The position numbers and the translations under genes are program-made. DNA of 64,000 bases from NCBI GenBank assembly GCA_033675545.1, contig JAWDGP010003771.1:112501-176500 (forward strand), written 5' to 3'. The stretch is from Elysia crispata. Lineage: Eukaryota > Mollusca > Gastropoda > Plakobranchidae. Every line of letters begins with the position of its first letter. The stretch's first letter is position 1. The notes beneath the pieces were generated by a model. The model was not told the origin of the DNA. It saw only the letters and a program-made list of their open reading frames with translations, and did no database searches. Of the stretch, positions 55,001 through 64,000 are shown piece by piece.

Positions 55001-58000
55001 ATTAAAAGAAAAAAAACACAAGTGCATCACAATGAGATAATTTTGAAAGTAAATGTTTGAGCAAACACAAAGCCTTCAGCTGTCATTATTAACAAACTAG
55101 AAAGAATGATTGAACCAAGCACAAAAGATCCCAAAAATAAACTGTGAAATGTTATTGCTTTTTGACACAATCATGAAAACGTTTTAAAATTGAAATGCAA
55201 AAAAAAACTGTAAATAAATTATCGCCAGTTAAAAACACGTTAGGAGAAACAGGACATTGAAGTTTCAAATCATCTAGGAACAAACCCTAATTATATATGT
55301 TGGTCATTCTTTTCTCGTATTAAAAAACAGATAAATTTGAGATGTTCTAACAGGCATAGTAATGATGCTTCAAGAAAAAAAAAAAGACAAAGCACTACAT
55401 GTTCAGACCTGCCATTCACTCTGGTTTTTTTTAAAGTGAAATTTGGTCCTTATCCAACAATCTGAATATATAGGAAACATTCAGATTTTTTCCCAAATTT
55501 ATTTTAAACTCCAAGATAATTAATTTTTTTAACAAGGTTGACAGACAATATGTTCGAAATGATGAGTCCATTTGATATATTATATTGATATATAATTGCA
55601 ATATCAAAACTTGTATTTTAGTTTAAATCACCCAGAATATTGATTCTGCCGAGTTGTTTATGTTCTCTTCTCTTCATCTTCACATCCAGACTTCACTGTT
55701 ATTTCCATCGAAGGATTATTCTTATTTCATCTTTTTACCAAAGTTCTTTTTTCATCCAGAGTCAAGATCTTGTCAGTTATCAAGATTGATAAAGAAATCC
55801 TAAACAGAACTAAAGTAAATCAATGTGACATGACTCAAGACACATATGTCAATAAAATGTAAAGATTAACAGTAAACTAAATCTAGATCTAGATTTAAAT
55901 CTTATTATAAGATTTCTAGTTTGGAGTCTCTATCTGGATGCAAATTTTTCAATTTGCCCATGATCTATGATTTTAATCATTTATCTAATGTAAATATAAA
56001 CTAGTCTAATCATCACAATGTAATGTTTTTTTTTACTTACTGGCCTCAATGAAGTGATTGAACAATTGAGTGGAGTATATCCTTTTGATTATTTATAAAT
56101 TAAAACGTAACAACTTTCCAGCAGATTGTGATTTTTGCTCCCCATGAAATATTTACTTAAGCTTTCAATAGCTGGATCTAGCAAAACTCATAAGACCATT
56201 AATTTCCAAAAAAAAAGGTCAATAATCACGCAAAAAAAAAAAAAATGATCTAAAATCAGAAATACAACGTGAAATCTGTCAGTTTTTTTTAAACTTTCAG
56301 TAAGTATTACACCTTTTCATGTAAAAATAAACCTTTTGAAGTTGTCATGTACACTTTTCACATGAGCTAGGTTGGCAGTTCAGTCTTTGTTAATTCATCA
56401 AATGCTGCATATGTGTCATTGTTATCCATTTTATTGAGACTCTTAAGAGTATTGTAAGTTCATAAAGTACTTGAACTGGAGGAGAATGACAAAAAAAGAT
56501 CTTGATCTAGTCTAATCTAGATCTTAAGATTAGTTAGAATTTTTCACCATATGAGGGGGAAGAATTAAGAAACCTTGTATTTATCAGAATTCAAAGGTAG
56601 CTTCACTGTTGAATGAACATTCATCGAAGACTATTATGTATATTGTAATATATGCAAGGTGGATGTGAAAGGCAAAATAAAGCCAGTCATTCAGATTTTT
56701 TTGGGTAGACTCAAATTCAGATTGTTTGCTAGAATCACTCAGACTTTTTTTTACCTGGATATCGGCAGTTCTGCATGTATAAGATTTTATACATCATATG
56801 CATACTACATTTAGAACAAACAGTGATTGAAATTATATATTTTTTCCCTTCAGTATAGAATAGTTTATTTCTCATTGAAAAGCATGTTAAAAGTGTGTCT
56901 TAAAAGCAGGACAGATGCTCCTTGATAAGATAAGCACAATTATTCAAAAAATTTTTTTAGCAGGCCTCAATGATTTTGTCTTCCATCTTGCAGACCAATC
57001 AACATTAGCTAACTTGTTCCAATCCATGAAATCAACACTGCAGATAAATGTCAATTAAACCTATAATAATAGTATAGTAATATTTTATTTCTAGGAATAA
57101 GATAATCAATCAGCTGTAAAAGTTGCTTTTATTTGTTTTTGAGTGGTTGTTAAAAAAAATATGAGGGTAAAAAAATATTTGTGAAACAGATTTACACAAA
57201 CCATAGTTGAGTTCCTTTTTTTATGTTGCCTCCATGCCTGGACATTTTGTTTGAGTATGGTTGTCAACTATTGATGAGAAAGTGTCCTTTTATTTTGTTA
57301 GATGGTTAAAGCATTCTTCTTTGGCAAAATTATTAGTACTTGATATTGTGTTCAAGACAGTTATTCTTTTAGTATTATCATCTCCAATATAGGTATTTAA
57401 TTGCATGCCTTTGTTCAGAGATCTATTTCACATTTCTAGGGCCCCACACTCCTCTTTAAACATTGCTGTGCAGAGACCAGTCGCTTGATTGCTCTGAAGC
57501 TACTTTCTGAAGTCATCACTATTTGGGCAATTTATGCTTTCTCCAAGTGTTGCACACAGCTGAAAATAAAATACAAGATACATAATACAAATACAAGAAT
57601 TTCAAAAAATAGATTGTAGCTGCCATATTGAAGTACCATGTCATAATGAATAAAAATAAATCTACTGGCAAAAGTATTCAAAACTTAATAAAGCAGGTAA
57701 ATTACGACGATTCAGGATGCAAAATTTTAAGGGGGAAAAATTACTCCAATTAAACAAAAAGAAAAGGCTAGCCAAATTCATTACACTGCCTTTTGTGTTT
57801 TTATATTTTTTTACTTTGATTTTAAAACTTGTCAGATCATTGTAGGAAGTTGAACTTAAAATTTTCAACTAAAACTGAAAAAGAAACTCGACATTTTGAA
57901 GTTATAATAGGAAAAAAAATCTGGCCAAACCAAAGCTACAGCATCTTCAAACTCATTATGGTTGACCTAAAACAATACTCACCACCATTTTGAACAGGAA

Positions 58001-61000
58001 TCTTTCATCCACATGGACTCATTCTTGCACCAGACCGGAGAGAGAAAAACAATAAGAGAGAAGAGAGCTGCTAATAGTCAGATAGTGATTTAAAACATTC
58101 CAGCTGATCAGTTTTGTTAATTTCTTGAATGATCAACTTCTCTTTAATCATGTTTTTACTACCTTTCTTAGTACTTGATGGATGCAGAAAAAGTGGCTAA
58201 CCTGTTACAGATTCCTCTTTACTTTGATTTGGATATTTACACTTCTGGAAGGCAGGAGAAGGTAAATTTCTTTTTTGTGTGTGTGTTACAAAAGGCCAAC
58301 TGACAGGATAAAATGTTAGCAAAACTTTAGTTTACATCTAATTGTAATATATATTAAAAAATAATTAGATATATTTCAATAATGCTTGAAAGATTCATGC
58401 AAGTTGCTTGGAAGACAGTCTTACTATTGTATTGTCTGAACCAAAGTATACAAATTTAGTTTAAGCTTCCTTCTGAGCGCATATTATTTTCAATTCTATA
58501 AATTCTAAATCAAATTTCAATATATCAGACAAATTAGTAAGTCAATACATAAAAAAAGCATACAAATTTAGTAGTAATATTTGGATCTTCAGCTTTATTT
58601 TCTAAAAGTAAACTGAAATAATGAATGTCTGTTTTTGCAAGTTTTTTTTAAATGCTGTATATTATTTACCCTAAATGTTTTGATCGAAGGATATATTTAG
58701 TAATTTGGACTTTGACCATTTTTTTTTTATTTTGGTAAACTTAACATTTATTTTTGCCTTTTTAACTCTCAGAATCTTGAAGCGCTACTCCATTACATTA
58801 ATGATATAGTGGAGAAGCACACAAGCATGGAGGTAAGTGCTTGAATAATATCTATACGATTAGCTGCAGGTCTTTTTATCTTGGAAAATCTGTTACATTT
58901 ATATAAAGCAGGAAATATTTAAGATATAAGGTCAATCCATTCATTTTCGCGGATATATGGCATCATATCATAAAAGTAGAGCATTCCATCATATTTGACA
59001 TGGTTATTTATTCATAGGTTTAAACTTTACAATACCAGAGCTCATAAATATAAGTTTGCTGCAAGTGAAAGAAATAACCACTGAAATCTTTTTGTACATT
59101 CAAGTGGTCCATATTGTACATTTCTTGGCCTCTTAGCTAAAGAAAAGGAATTGAATATCTCATTGAGTCAGCATTAAGTTTAATTACATTTTCAAGAAAT
59201 TATCAGAACATTATAAGCAATTACTAGTTCACAAAATGTGAGTTGGGACATTACATTTACATAATTTTCACAAGTGTACTTGATATTGATAGCTACTGTT
59301 TTGAATTAACTTAATTACATAGTTCATAATCATGGATCTTTTCAAGATATGGTTTAGATGAAGAAAATATTATTATAAATCTAGAGTCCCTAACATAGGG
59401 CATGAGCAGCTGAGATCAAACCATTCAGACACTAATGTGAATGCTATAATGTCAGTCTAGCATTCACCAAAATAAAAAAAAAAGATTCTTGAAATAGATC
59501 ATACTGAAATGCTACTTTGAATTGAAACAGTGAGCTTGTTTATTAATGAATTGTGATTGGTTGAGGATCCAGAACTGTGTTTTAGTCTCCTAAGCACATG
59601 CTTATTACTATTAGTTAATATATTCATTAAGTCACATAGGTTTTTCATTGCAGGATGCATTTCAATTCATATTATTTGTTTATTCAAGTTTTAGGTCTCT
59701 AATTTCATTATTAATTTGAGAAAATTCTAAGTAAAATTAAATAGACATGCCATCAGTAAAATCAATTTGCTTTTTTTTTTTTTTTTTTTTTTAAATTTCG
59801 TTGATTTCTTCTATAATCATAACCAAAAGAATTTAAACTGAGTTTATCATATTAGGCAATCTCTCCATTACATTCTCTAGGTTTTAGAAGCATGTTCAAA
59901 ATGTCTGGAGTGCCTATGCAATGAAGAGTTTGCAATTGCTGGTCGCTGTGAAGTGAGCAAAAAGACCCTTATTGATGCCCTTGTCATAAAACTGAAGCAG
60001 GCCGTGCAGGATTTCTTTACAGAGGTGAGCATACCCTAATTGGGCACAGTTAGAAGAACATCAATGTGCAGTAATAGCTAATATTTTGAATAAGTGGAGA
60101 ATATTTCATAATTTCTCTGTTATCAGGCTGCTTTTAAAACTGAAGTATAAAATGTCTGTATTACCGTTATGTTTCTTCAAGTTGCATCATGCTCTAATAG
60201 TAGATATCAGGTTACGGATCATGAGATCCAAGGTTCAAGTCCTAACTCATGTTTTAAGTGAGTATTCGTCTACGAGAAATGATGTGCCAGTGTATAAGCA
60301 GCTCCTCTGCAAAGTAAGAAAGATGTATAAGTTGATAATTGTCTAATTCGGGGAAATGATTTTTAACCAAAATTCTATGGATTTAAGAGATCTTTTGTGA
60401 TTTAGAAACTCATTATCATTTTGTTTTCGATATTTTTGATTTAACATTCTTTTATAGTTCTTTGTAAGTATTTTATCGGATATAGGGGTTAAATGCCAAA
60501 GCAATTACTTTTTTTTTTTGGTTTTCATATTTTAAGCTAAACCTGTATTTTTGTTCACAACAACTTCACCATTTATATCATGGACATTTTTAATATTTTA
60601 TATCACTTAGGGAGATACACCAGATGACGATGAAATATTTGCCTTGCTTACGAGTCTTAAAAGAATTTACGCATTTTATTCGTAAGTATCATGGCATCAC
60701 ATTTGTGCATGTAAACTTTAACTTAAATTGAATATTTCCCAAATCTATCTTTATGCAATAATTTTTTTTTACTTTAAACTAAATTTTTATTGTTGATTAT
60801 TTGGAAAAAAAAAAAGATTATTTCAATAATTTTGGCAATTCTTTTTATTTTACTATTTTGCATGCAGATGTCATGACCTTGCAAATTGGGAAGTGTGGGA
60901 TGACATTTTCCTAGTTGTCAAGTCTGCCAGAGATAACCAAGTCCCTATCCCTGAGGATGTAAGACTTTTGCTTTTGGATAAATCCTATTACTTTGAGCAT

Positions 61001-63336
61001 ATATAACATTATTTAACTGTTAATGGCTTTTTACAAAGATTTCAAATACTTTTTTCTCAATTTTTTTTTTTACTTCTTTTTTTTTCCTTAGAAAATACCT
61101 ATAATATTGTGCTACAAGATTAATTTTCTCTTTTTACAAAACTTAATTGAAATTTTTATTTCCAATGCAGATAATTGTAAAAGCCATTCAGGCTTGCTCA
61201 GTTGCTGTTTTGTCCTACCTCAAGAGACTGGATGAAACAAAGCCCAGACCTGTATGTAAAGTTTATTTCCTAAATTCTTTTTAACTCGTTTCTCTCTAAA
61301 CATATTTTCTCCTTGGCAGCAAATTATATGCAGCAGAACATTGAGCGATAGATGCAAGGAAAGTTCTTCTCATGATCTTTTGGAACTTTCTCTAGTTCAT
61401 AATATGAATCAAGTGCATTAAGGGTGATTAGTAGTCTATTAACTCACTTGCTGCGTTTCCCTTTACTGTGACGGGATAGGCCTCTTGTTAGCTGGGGCAT
61501 TTTCCGTCACTCGTAGGGGATGGACTTTGACTCTCGATAACTCCTATACTTATCCAGCTAAAGCCATGGGAAATGTCCGTAAGGGTTGCATAAACCTTTC
61601 CTCTCGTCCATGCAAAGTTTTGTTCTGATAAGCCTTTGCATTTTTTGTTTGTGACGGAAAGGGACACCACTGCTACAGAGGTCAGAAAAACAAGATCTAA
61701 AACTGATTTCTTAACAAATTTATAAATCAGAAAGAACAAATGTTTTTGAAGTATTTGAGCAATTAAACAAAAGTGATAGTCATCTAGAAGTGAGTGAATA
61801 GGATTACCACCCAGAAATTGATAAAAGCAGTGATTCAGAGGAGGATAGTTCTGAATTTAGATCTAGATCTGAAAGTTAACAAAACAAAAATTTGCGGTGT
61901 TTTAGAAAAATTAAATAAAAGTCATCTCTCAAAATATCTTTTGTTATTTATTTTATTCTAACTAATATGTGTTTTTATTATATGTCGCAAAATTTGATTA
62001 AGATGGCTTACATTTTTTTTTTTTCACAAATTTTTAAAAATACCCCAAAAAGCTCACCCATGGGCGCTCTAATTATTTCCAGATCCCCAGCCGTGAGATA
62101 AACATTTTAGAATTGGAATTATAAATTTATGTTGGTTTGTGGCAATTAATCATGCTATATATTTGATTTTATCACATTAGCCCAAAATCAGCTCATAACA
62201 AATTGGCAATAATTCATTTCTTTTGTCATTTATTTTAGGATGAGATGAAAAGAGTCAGGAAGAAATTGGCCCACTTGATGCAGTGCTGCCATGAACTTCT
62301 GTTCCATCCTAGTGAAAAAGTTAAAGAAGAGGTGAATTTATTTTGCTGATGCATTCTTTGTGAAATGATTTTTTTTTTCTAATTTAGGTATTGCATGATT
62401 CAAATTCTTAGAGAAACACTTTCATCTGCTTAACCAGTAATCTTCTTTAACCAGAACTGACATAATATCCGTAATTTTGACCTTTGATATGCCTTGTCTT
62501 CAATTGGAGACATGTTTGAGTTATAAATTAAGAAATGTTATTTTTAGTCTTTGAAATTTAAGTACCGCAGTATCACCTAATCTTTTATATATTACAATAA
62601 CAGCATAAAAAGGTCAAATACAATGTTGTTTGTAACATCTTGAATTATGGAATGTTTTTCTCCCTATATTCAGTCTTTTGTGAGTGTGTGTGACCTGCTG
62701 ATAGTGTTCAGCCCCAATCTTGGAGAGTCCAATCCTTTACTGAAGCCTGTGGTTTTCGACGTTGAACCCAAGCTTACAATGCACCTTAGTGACTTTCTCA
62801 TGTGTAAAGTATTTGTGGAGGACTATGATGGTAATTTTATATCTTTAGTAACTACTGGACTGGTTTGATTTTAAGCAATAAAAAAATATACCTTTTACTG
62901 AATTTTTGTTCTTCATTTCATCAGGCTTTCAAATATTTTGTTATATTTACAAAAGAAAATCATGTGAATCTAGAATAACTGCAGAAATTTCGTAGTGAGA
63001 ATTCAGCGTAAAAATAGTATTTTTATCAATACCTGTAAATAAGCAACCGATAACCGCTTGAGTAATTTTTTCATTCCTTTAATATACTAAGAACTCAGGT
63101 TTAGAAAGCTTTGTCTCAGTTCAACATCACATAAAATATAACAATAATGTTCAATAAAAGTAGCTTTATGTTAAACTTTCTGTCAATTTTATTTTTATCT
63201 AGATGATATAGATGAAAATGTGAAAATAGAGGAGCTACATAAGAGACGCAACTTCCTGGCCTGTTTCTGCAAATTGATTGTCTATAACATCATTCACATC
63301 AAAATGGCTGCCAATATGTTCAAACATTATATGAAG
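39917..63336 (+). CDS. STAG: cohesin subunit SA (STAG1/2 orthologue), 5' and central part
   Basis: Twenty-three exons join in frame, with no internal stop, into 879 residues. Vertebrate STAG proteins are about 1,250 residues, so roughly the last third lies beyond the window. SA/STAG binds the kleisin RAD21 and, with SMC1/SMC3, forms cohesin. In the nucleus it acts in sister-chromatid cohesion, chromatin looping and PDS5/WAPL and CTCF contacts. Seen here: an AT-hook-like start ([11 protein letters not shown]), an acidic then Lys-rich linker (28-75), the STAG domain from about residue 92 ([24 protein letters not shown]), the stromalin conservative domain at about 285-375 ([34 protein letters not shown]), then helical repeats. 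Trp310 and the FTNRFK stretch correspond to the conserved surface that binds partner peptides in human STAG. The start at 39917 is the first ATG of the frame after the presumed acceptor. It looks functional. Confidence 0.95.
40803..40884 (+). CDS. STAG: STAG exon 2 (28-55)
   Basis: Acceptor tttcaacag, donor cag|gtatgt. Acidic [12 protein letters not shown] followed by basic KGKRKKKDD, a likely nuclear localisation segment. Confidence 0.85.
41411..41518 (+). CDS. STAG: STAG exon 3 (56-91)
   Basis: Acceptor aactttttag, donor cag|gtaaca. A Lys/Arg-rich start is followed by [17 protein letters not shown], matching the conserved LFE-V-K-GK stretch before the STAG domain. Confidence 0.9.
41782..41955 (+). 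CDS. STAG: STAG exon 4 (92-149), start of STAG domain
   Basis: Acceptor catgtgaag, donor gag|gtatgt. Encodes [30 protein letters not shown] and [14 protein letters not shown], strongly conserved in all SA proteins. Confidence 0.95.
42513..43905 (-). mobile_element. 5'-truncated CR1/L2-like LINE in STAG intron 4, antisense
   Basis: On the minus strand an open frame of 305 residues (43655-42738) carries the RT core [59 protein letters not shown] and [21 protein letters not shown]. This is the C-terminal pattern of CR1/L2/Jockey-type LINEs. Upstream, [16 protein letters not shown] lies in a different frame from [11 protein letters not shown], so there is at least one frameshift, and the 5' half is missing. 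The 3' end (gcgctatataaatgcac then att repeats, at about 42550-42515) is typical of such tails. It encodes a reverse transcriptase that is no longer complete. Confidence 0.85.
44171..44375 (+). CDS. STAG: STAG exon 5 (150-218)
   Basis: Acceptor gctctcatag, donor gcag|gtagat, ends in phase 1. [17 protein letters not shown] and [20 protein letters not shown] are near-identical to animal STAG. Confidence 0.95.
44868..45019 (+). CDS. STAG: STAG exon 6 (218-268)
   Basis: Acceptor ttttatctag, donor gag|gtgtgc. [20 protein letters not shown] and [12 protein letters not shown] form the conserved helices before the stromalin domain. Confidence 0.95.
45370..45443 (+). CDS. STAG: STAG exon 7 (269-293)
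   Basis: Acceptor gttgatttag, donor tatag|gtaagc, phase 2. [20 protein letters not shown] and then VHRYR begin the stromalin conservative domain. Confidence 0.95.
45725..45848 (+). CDS. STAG: STAG exon 8 (293-334), stromalin domain core
   Basis: Acceptor tcttttacag, donor aag|gttaga. Encodes [19 protein letters not shown] and [17 protein letters not shown]. Trp310 corresponds to a conserved partner-binding Trp in human STAG. Confidence 0.95.
46261..46359 (+). CDS. STAG: STAG exon 9 (335-367)
   Basis: [12 protein letters not shown] and [10 protein letters not shown] are conserved. The acceptor is an unusual aaaaaaaaag directly after the pyrimidine stretch cttttatct; the frame and conservation fix the boundary. 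Donor aag|gttagt. Confidence 0.92.
46755..47428. mobile_element. TIR element family, copy B (short)
   Basis: Starts acctgccattcataccgatt and ends gagagtggcaggtctgg, whose reverse complement (ccagacctgccactctcc) matches the start. It lies in STAG intron 9. No protein is encoded. Confidence 0.6.
47429..48621. other. STAG intron 9 remainder
   Basis: AT-rich, with no exon or recognised repeat. Confidence 0.6.
48622..48701 (+). CDS. STAG: STAG exon 10 (368-394)
   Basis: Acceptor ttttttgcag, donor caa|gtaatt, phase 2. [20 protein letters not shown] is highly conserved. Confidence 0.95.
49000..49046. repeat. (AT)n microsatellite
   Basis: A pure at run with one c interruption, in STAG intron 10. 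A second one is at about 50485-50514. Confidence 0.95.
49383..49530. repeat. 50-bp tandem repeat, about 3 units
   Basis: The unit ttggtgtagaccaaagaaca is followed by aactctaacgaatttttagt; the last unit is diverged. Confidence 0.9.
50517..50760 (-). mobile_element. partial dispersed repeat in STAG intron 10
   Basis: It has the same landmark order as 6840-7310 (cagagcca, ttgaaattcttctca, tttatctctcca). The open frame region is lost; instead it runs into ggtgctgatgacccatc, which is shared with about 34950. Confidence 0.5.
51737..51962 (+). CDS. STAG: STAG exon 11 (394-469)
   Basis: Acceptor ctccacag, donor gaa|gtaagc. Encodes [20 protein letters not shown] and [11 protein letters not shown], then a less conserved Lys-rich loop and [13 protein letters not shown]. 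Confidence 0.95.
52136..52250 (+). CDS. STAG: STAG exon 12 (470-508)
   Basis: Acceptor gctttctag, donor gaag|gttgtg, phase 1. [20 protein letters not shown] and [18 protein letters not shown] are near-identical to vertebrate STAG. Confidence 0.95.
52592..53992. mobile_element. TIR element family, copy C (~1.4 kb)
   Basis: Starts cagacctgccattcataccg and ends gcgagtggcaagtctgc, an imperfect inverted repeat of the start. Contains agatct clusters and no open transposase frame. In STAG intron 12. Confidence 0.6.
54106..54209 (+). CDS. STAG: STAG exon 13 (508-542)
   Basis: Acceptor cttcttcag, donor aag|gtgata. [20 protein letters not shown] is conserved, then GRGPNRK. Confidence 0.95.
54710..54799 (+). 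CDS. STAG: STAG exon 14 (543-572)
   Basis: Acceptor ttttacccag, donor aag|gtaaac. [16 protein letters not shown] is a conserved helix. Confidence 0.93.
55404..56777. mobile_element. TIR element family, copy D (~1.4 kb)
   Basis: Starts cagacctgccattcactctg and ends near gatatcggcagttctgca. Its interior is collinear with copy C (for example tatctggatgcaaa and gcaaatgctgcat-type words) but more diverged. In STAG intron 14. Confidence 0.55.
56778..58171. other. STAG intron 14 remainder
   Basis: No exon, RNA gene or repeat that I can support. Confidence 0.6.
58172..58261 (+). CDS. STAG: STAG exon 15 (573-602)
   Basis: Acceptor ctttcttag, donor aag|gtaaat. [20 protein letters not shown] and SGRQEK are conserved. 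Confidence 0.95.
58773..58832 (+). CDS. STAG: STAG exon 16 (603-622)
   Basis: Acceptor taactctcag, donor gag|gtaagt. [20 protein letters not shown]. Confidence 0.9.
58833..59880. other. STAG intron 16
   Basis: AT-rich, with a T run at about 59771-59792; nothing else seen. Confidence 0.6.
59881..60024 (+). CDS. STAG: STAG exon 17 (623-670)
   Basis: Acceptor cattctctag, donor gag|gtgagc. [19 protein letters not shown] and [17 protein letters not shown] match the family's helical repeat region. Confidence 0.93.
60190..60330 (+). mobile_element. tRNA-derived SINE-like unit in STAG intron 17
   Basis: The sequence tagtagatatcagg resembles a Pol III A box. About 35 bases later ggttcaagtcc fits the B-box consensus exactly. 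No cloverleaf acceptor stem was found, so this is a SINE head or tRNA relic and not a tRNA gene. The 86-codon frame across it is incidental. Confidence 0.4.
60611..60681 (+). CDS. STAG: STAG exon 18 (671-694)
   Basis: Acceptor atcacttag, donor ttc|gtaagt, phase 2. [20 protein letters not shown] matches the acidic D-rich turn and helix of STAG. Confidence 0.93.
60868..60958 (+). CDS. STAG: STAG exon 19 (694-724)
   Basis: Acceptor gcatgcag, donor gat|gtaaga. [20 protein letters not shown]. Confidence 0.92.
61171..61251 (+). CDS. STAG: STAG exon 20 (725-751)
   Basis: Acceptor tccaatgcag, donor cct|gtatgt. [20 protein letters not shown]. Confidence 0.92.
61439..62101. mobile_element. piggyBac-like remnant in STAG intron 20
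   Basis: The left end, ttaactcacttgctgcg, and the right end, cagccgtgagataa, form an imperfect inverted repeat on TTAA-like targets. Inside, the plus strand keeps a decayed acidic stretch ([15 protein letters not shown], about 61818-61860) like the N terminus of piggyBac transposases. The rest of the transposase is absent. Confidence 0.4.
62239..62331 (+). CDS. STAG: STAG exon 21 (752-782)
   Basis: Acceptor tattttag, donor gag|gtgaat. [18 protein letters not shown] and HPSEKVKEE. Confidence 0.92.
62674..62830 (+). CDS. STAG: STAG exon 22 (783-834)
   Basis: Acceptor ctatattcag, donor gatg|gtaatt, phase 1. [16 protein letters not shown] and [20 protein letters not shown]. Confidence 0.93.
63203..63336 (+). 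CDS. STAG: STAG exon 23 (835-879), last in window
   Basis: Acceptor tttttatctag, donor aag|gtatta. Encodes [20 protein letters not shown] and [11 protein letters not shown], nearly identical to vertebrate STAG, which then continues into the C-terminal part outside the window. Confidence 0.95.
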
Positions 63337-64000
63337 GTATTATTAATAAGTTTATTCAATTTAATGAATTTCAATATTGTTATTGCTTATACTAAGATTG
63401 TTTCTGATTGAATAGTTTCTTTCACATGTTTAATTGATGAGATGTATGACTTGTTGTTATTATTAAAGGTTTAAATTTAATTGTCTTATGGTGTGTAAGT
63501 TAAACATCCCTGTAATCTTAAGTGAAAGTCAATAATATGGTTGGTAAGGACCGCAAATAGATCTATAGCTGATAGAAGCTAGGAATAAAAGCTGGTACTG
63601 CATAAAGTATTTAAGTTATTTTGGTAACTTAATAATTTGGAACATACACAAACCAATAATTGTCATGGAAAGGCACAATGGTATTCAGGAAATCAGAGAG
63701 AATCATTTTAACATGAGCAACAATGACTAGCTCTAGGCATTCACCTTTTATCACATCTCTCTTTTTAATCCTTTCCCAGTTAGAAACAAAATTTACCTCT
63801 TCAACATTGGCACTAATTACACAACCAAATTGATGTGCCAAGAGCAAATGATCAATGAATATTTTCTTTTTTTCAAGAGGGCAGCAGGCCTTGTTACTTA
63901 TTGGATACGCCGTCTGCAGGAGCAAGGCTATGAATAAAAACTACTTTTTAAAATATAAAATAATAATATTCCTTTAACTCTAAAACAAATGAAACAAAAA
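63337..64000. other. start of STAG intron 23
   Basis: No exon seen before the window end. The minus-strand open frame at 63629-63925 has no recognisable domain. Confidence 0.6.

Noticed and set aside
57440-57550. Possible extra STAG exon in intron 14
   Set aside because: A short coding-like patch is present, but exons 14 and 15 already join in phase and match the family without it.
60200-60290. Functional tRNA gene
   Set aside because: A good B box is present, but no acceptor stem or cloverleaf can be folded by eye.
60086-60346. 86-codon frame in STAG intron 17
   Set aside because: It spans a SINE-like unit, is not conserved in STAG and is not needed for frame continuity.

Overview
This is animal nuclear DNA: AT-rich, with many short exons bounded by GT-AG introns and dense minisatellites, microsatellites and transposon relics. 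The cohesin subunit matches bilaterian STAG proteins. Together with the CTLD/Ig/FN3 membrane receptor genes and the many tctagatct-type motifs, this suggests a heterobranch gastropod, perhaps a planorbid snail. The species is inference.

Layout. 1-1.9 kb is a 45-bp tandem array whose minus strand is open for 639 codons. 2.4-28.3 kb holds a receptor locus. A lone Ig-like half exon (2397-2534) is followed by two head-to-tail copies of one module. Copy 1 is about 4.9-12.36 kb and copy 2 about 12.65-22.2 kb. Each copy has a Ser/Thr-rich stalk with a C-type-lectin-like domain (two exons), Ig-like exons and a transmembrane exon. Copy 2 also keeps a third Ig-like exon and an FN3 exon, which copy 1 has lost by a deletion of about 2 kb. 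Nearly every exon is symmetric (phase 1 at both ends), so modules can be skipped or joined without losing frame. A possible short cytoplasmic-tail exon lies at 28285. Between 22 and 31 kb are microsatellites, 144-bp, 32-bp and 35-bp arrays, and a coding-like relic on the minus strand.

32.0-34.8 kb contains dead non-LTR retrotransposon sequence. 35-39.4 kb has no gene I recognise. A Thr-rich exon ending in a hydrophobic tail (39510-39731) lies just upstream of the last gene.

39.9-63.3 kb is the cohesin subunit SA/STAG gene. I resolved 23 coding exons that join in frame into 879 residues with no stop; the 3' part of the gene lies beyond the window. Its introns carry an antisense CR1/L2-like LINE, at least three copies of a TIR element family, a partial dispersed repeat, a piggyBac-like remnant and a SINE-like unit.

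The two gene systems are unrelated: a duplicated, probably defence- or adhesion-related surface receptor locus next to a conserved chromosome-cohesion gene. All functions are inferred from translated motifs read by eye; no database search was made.
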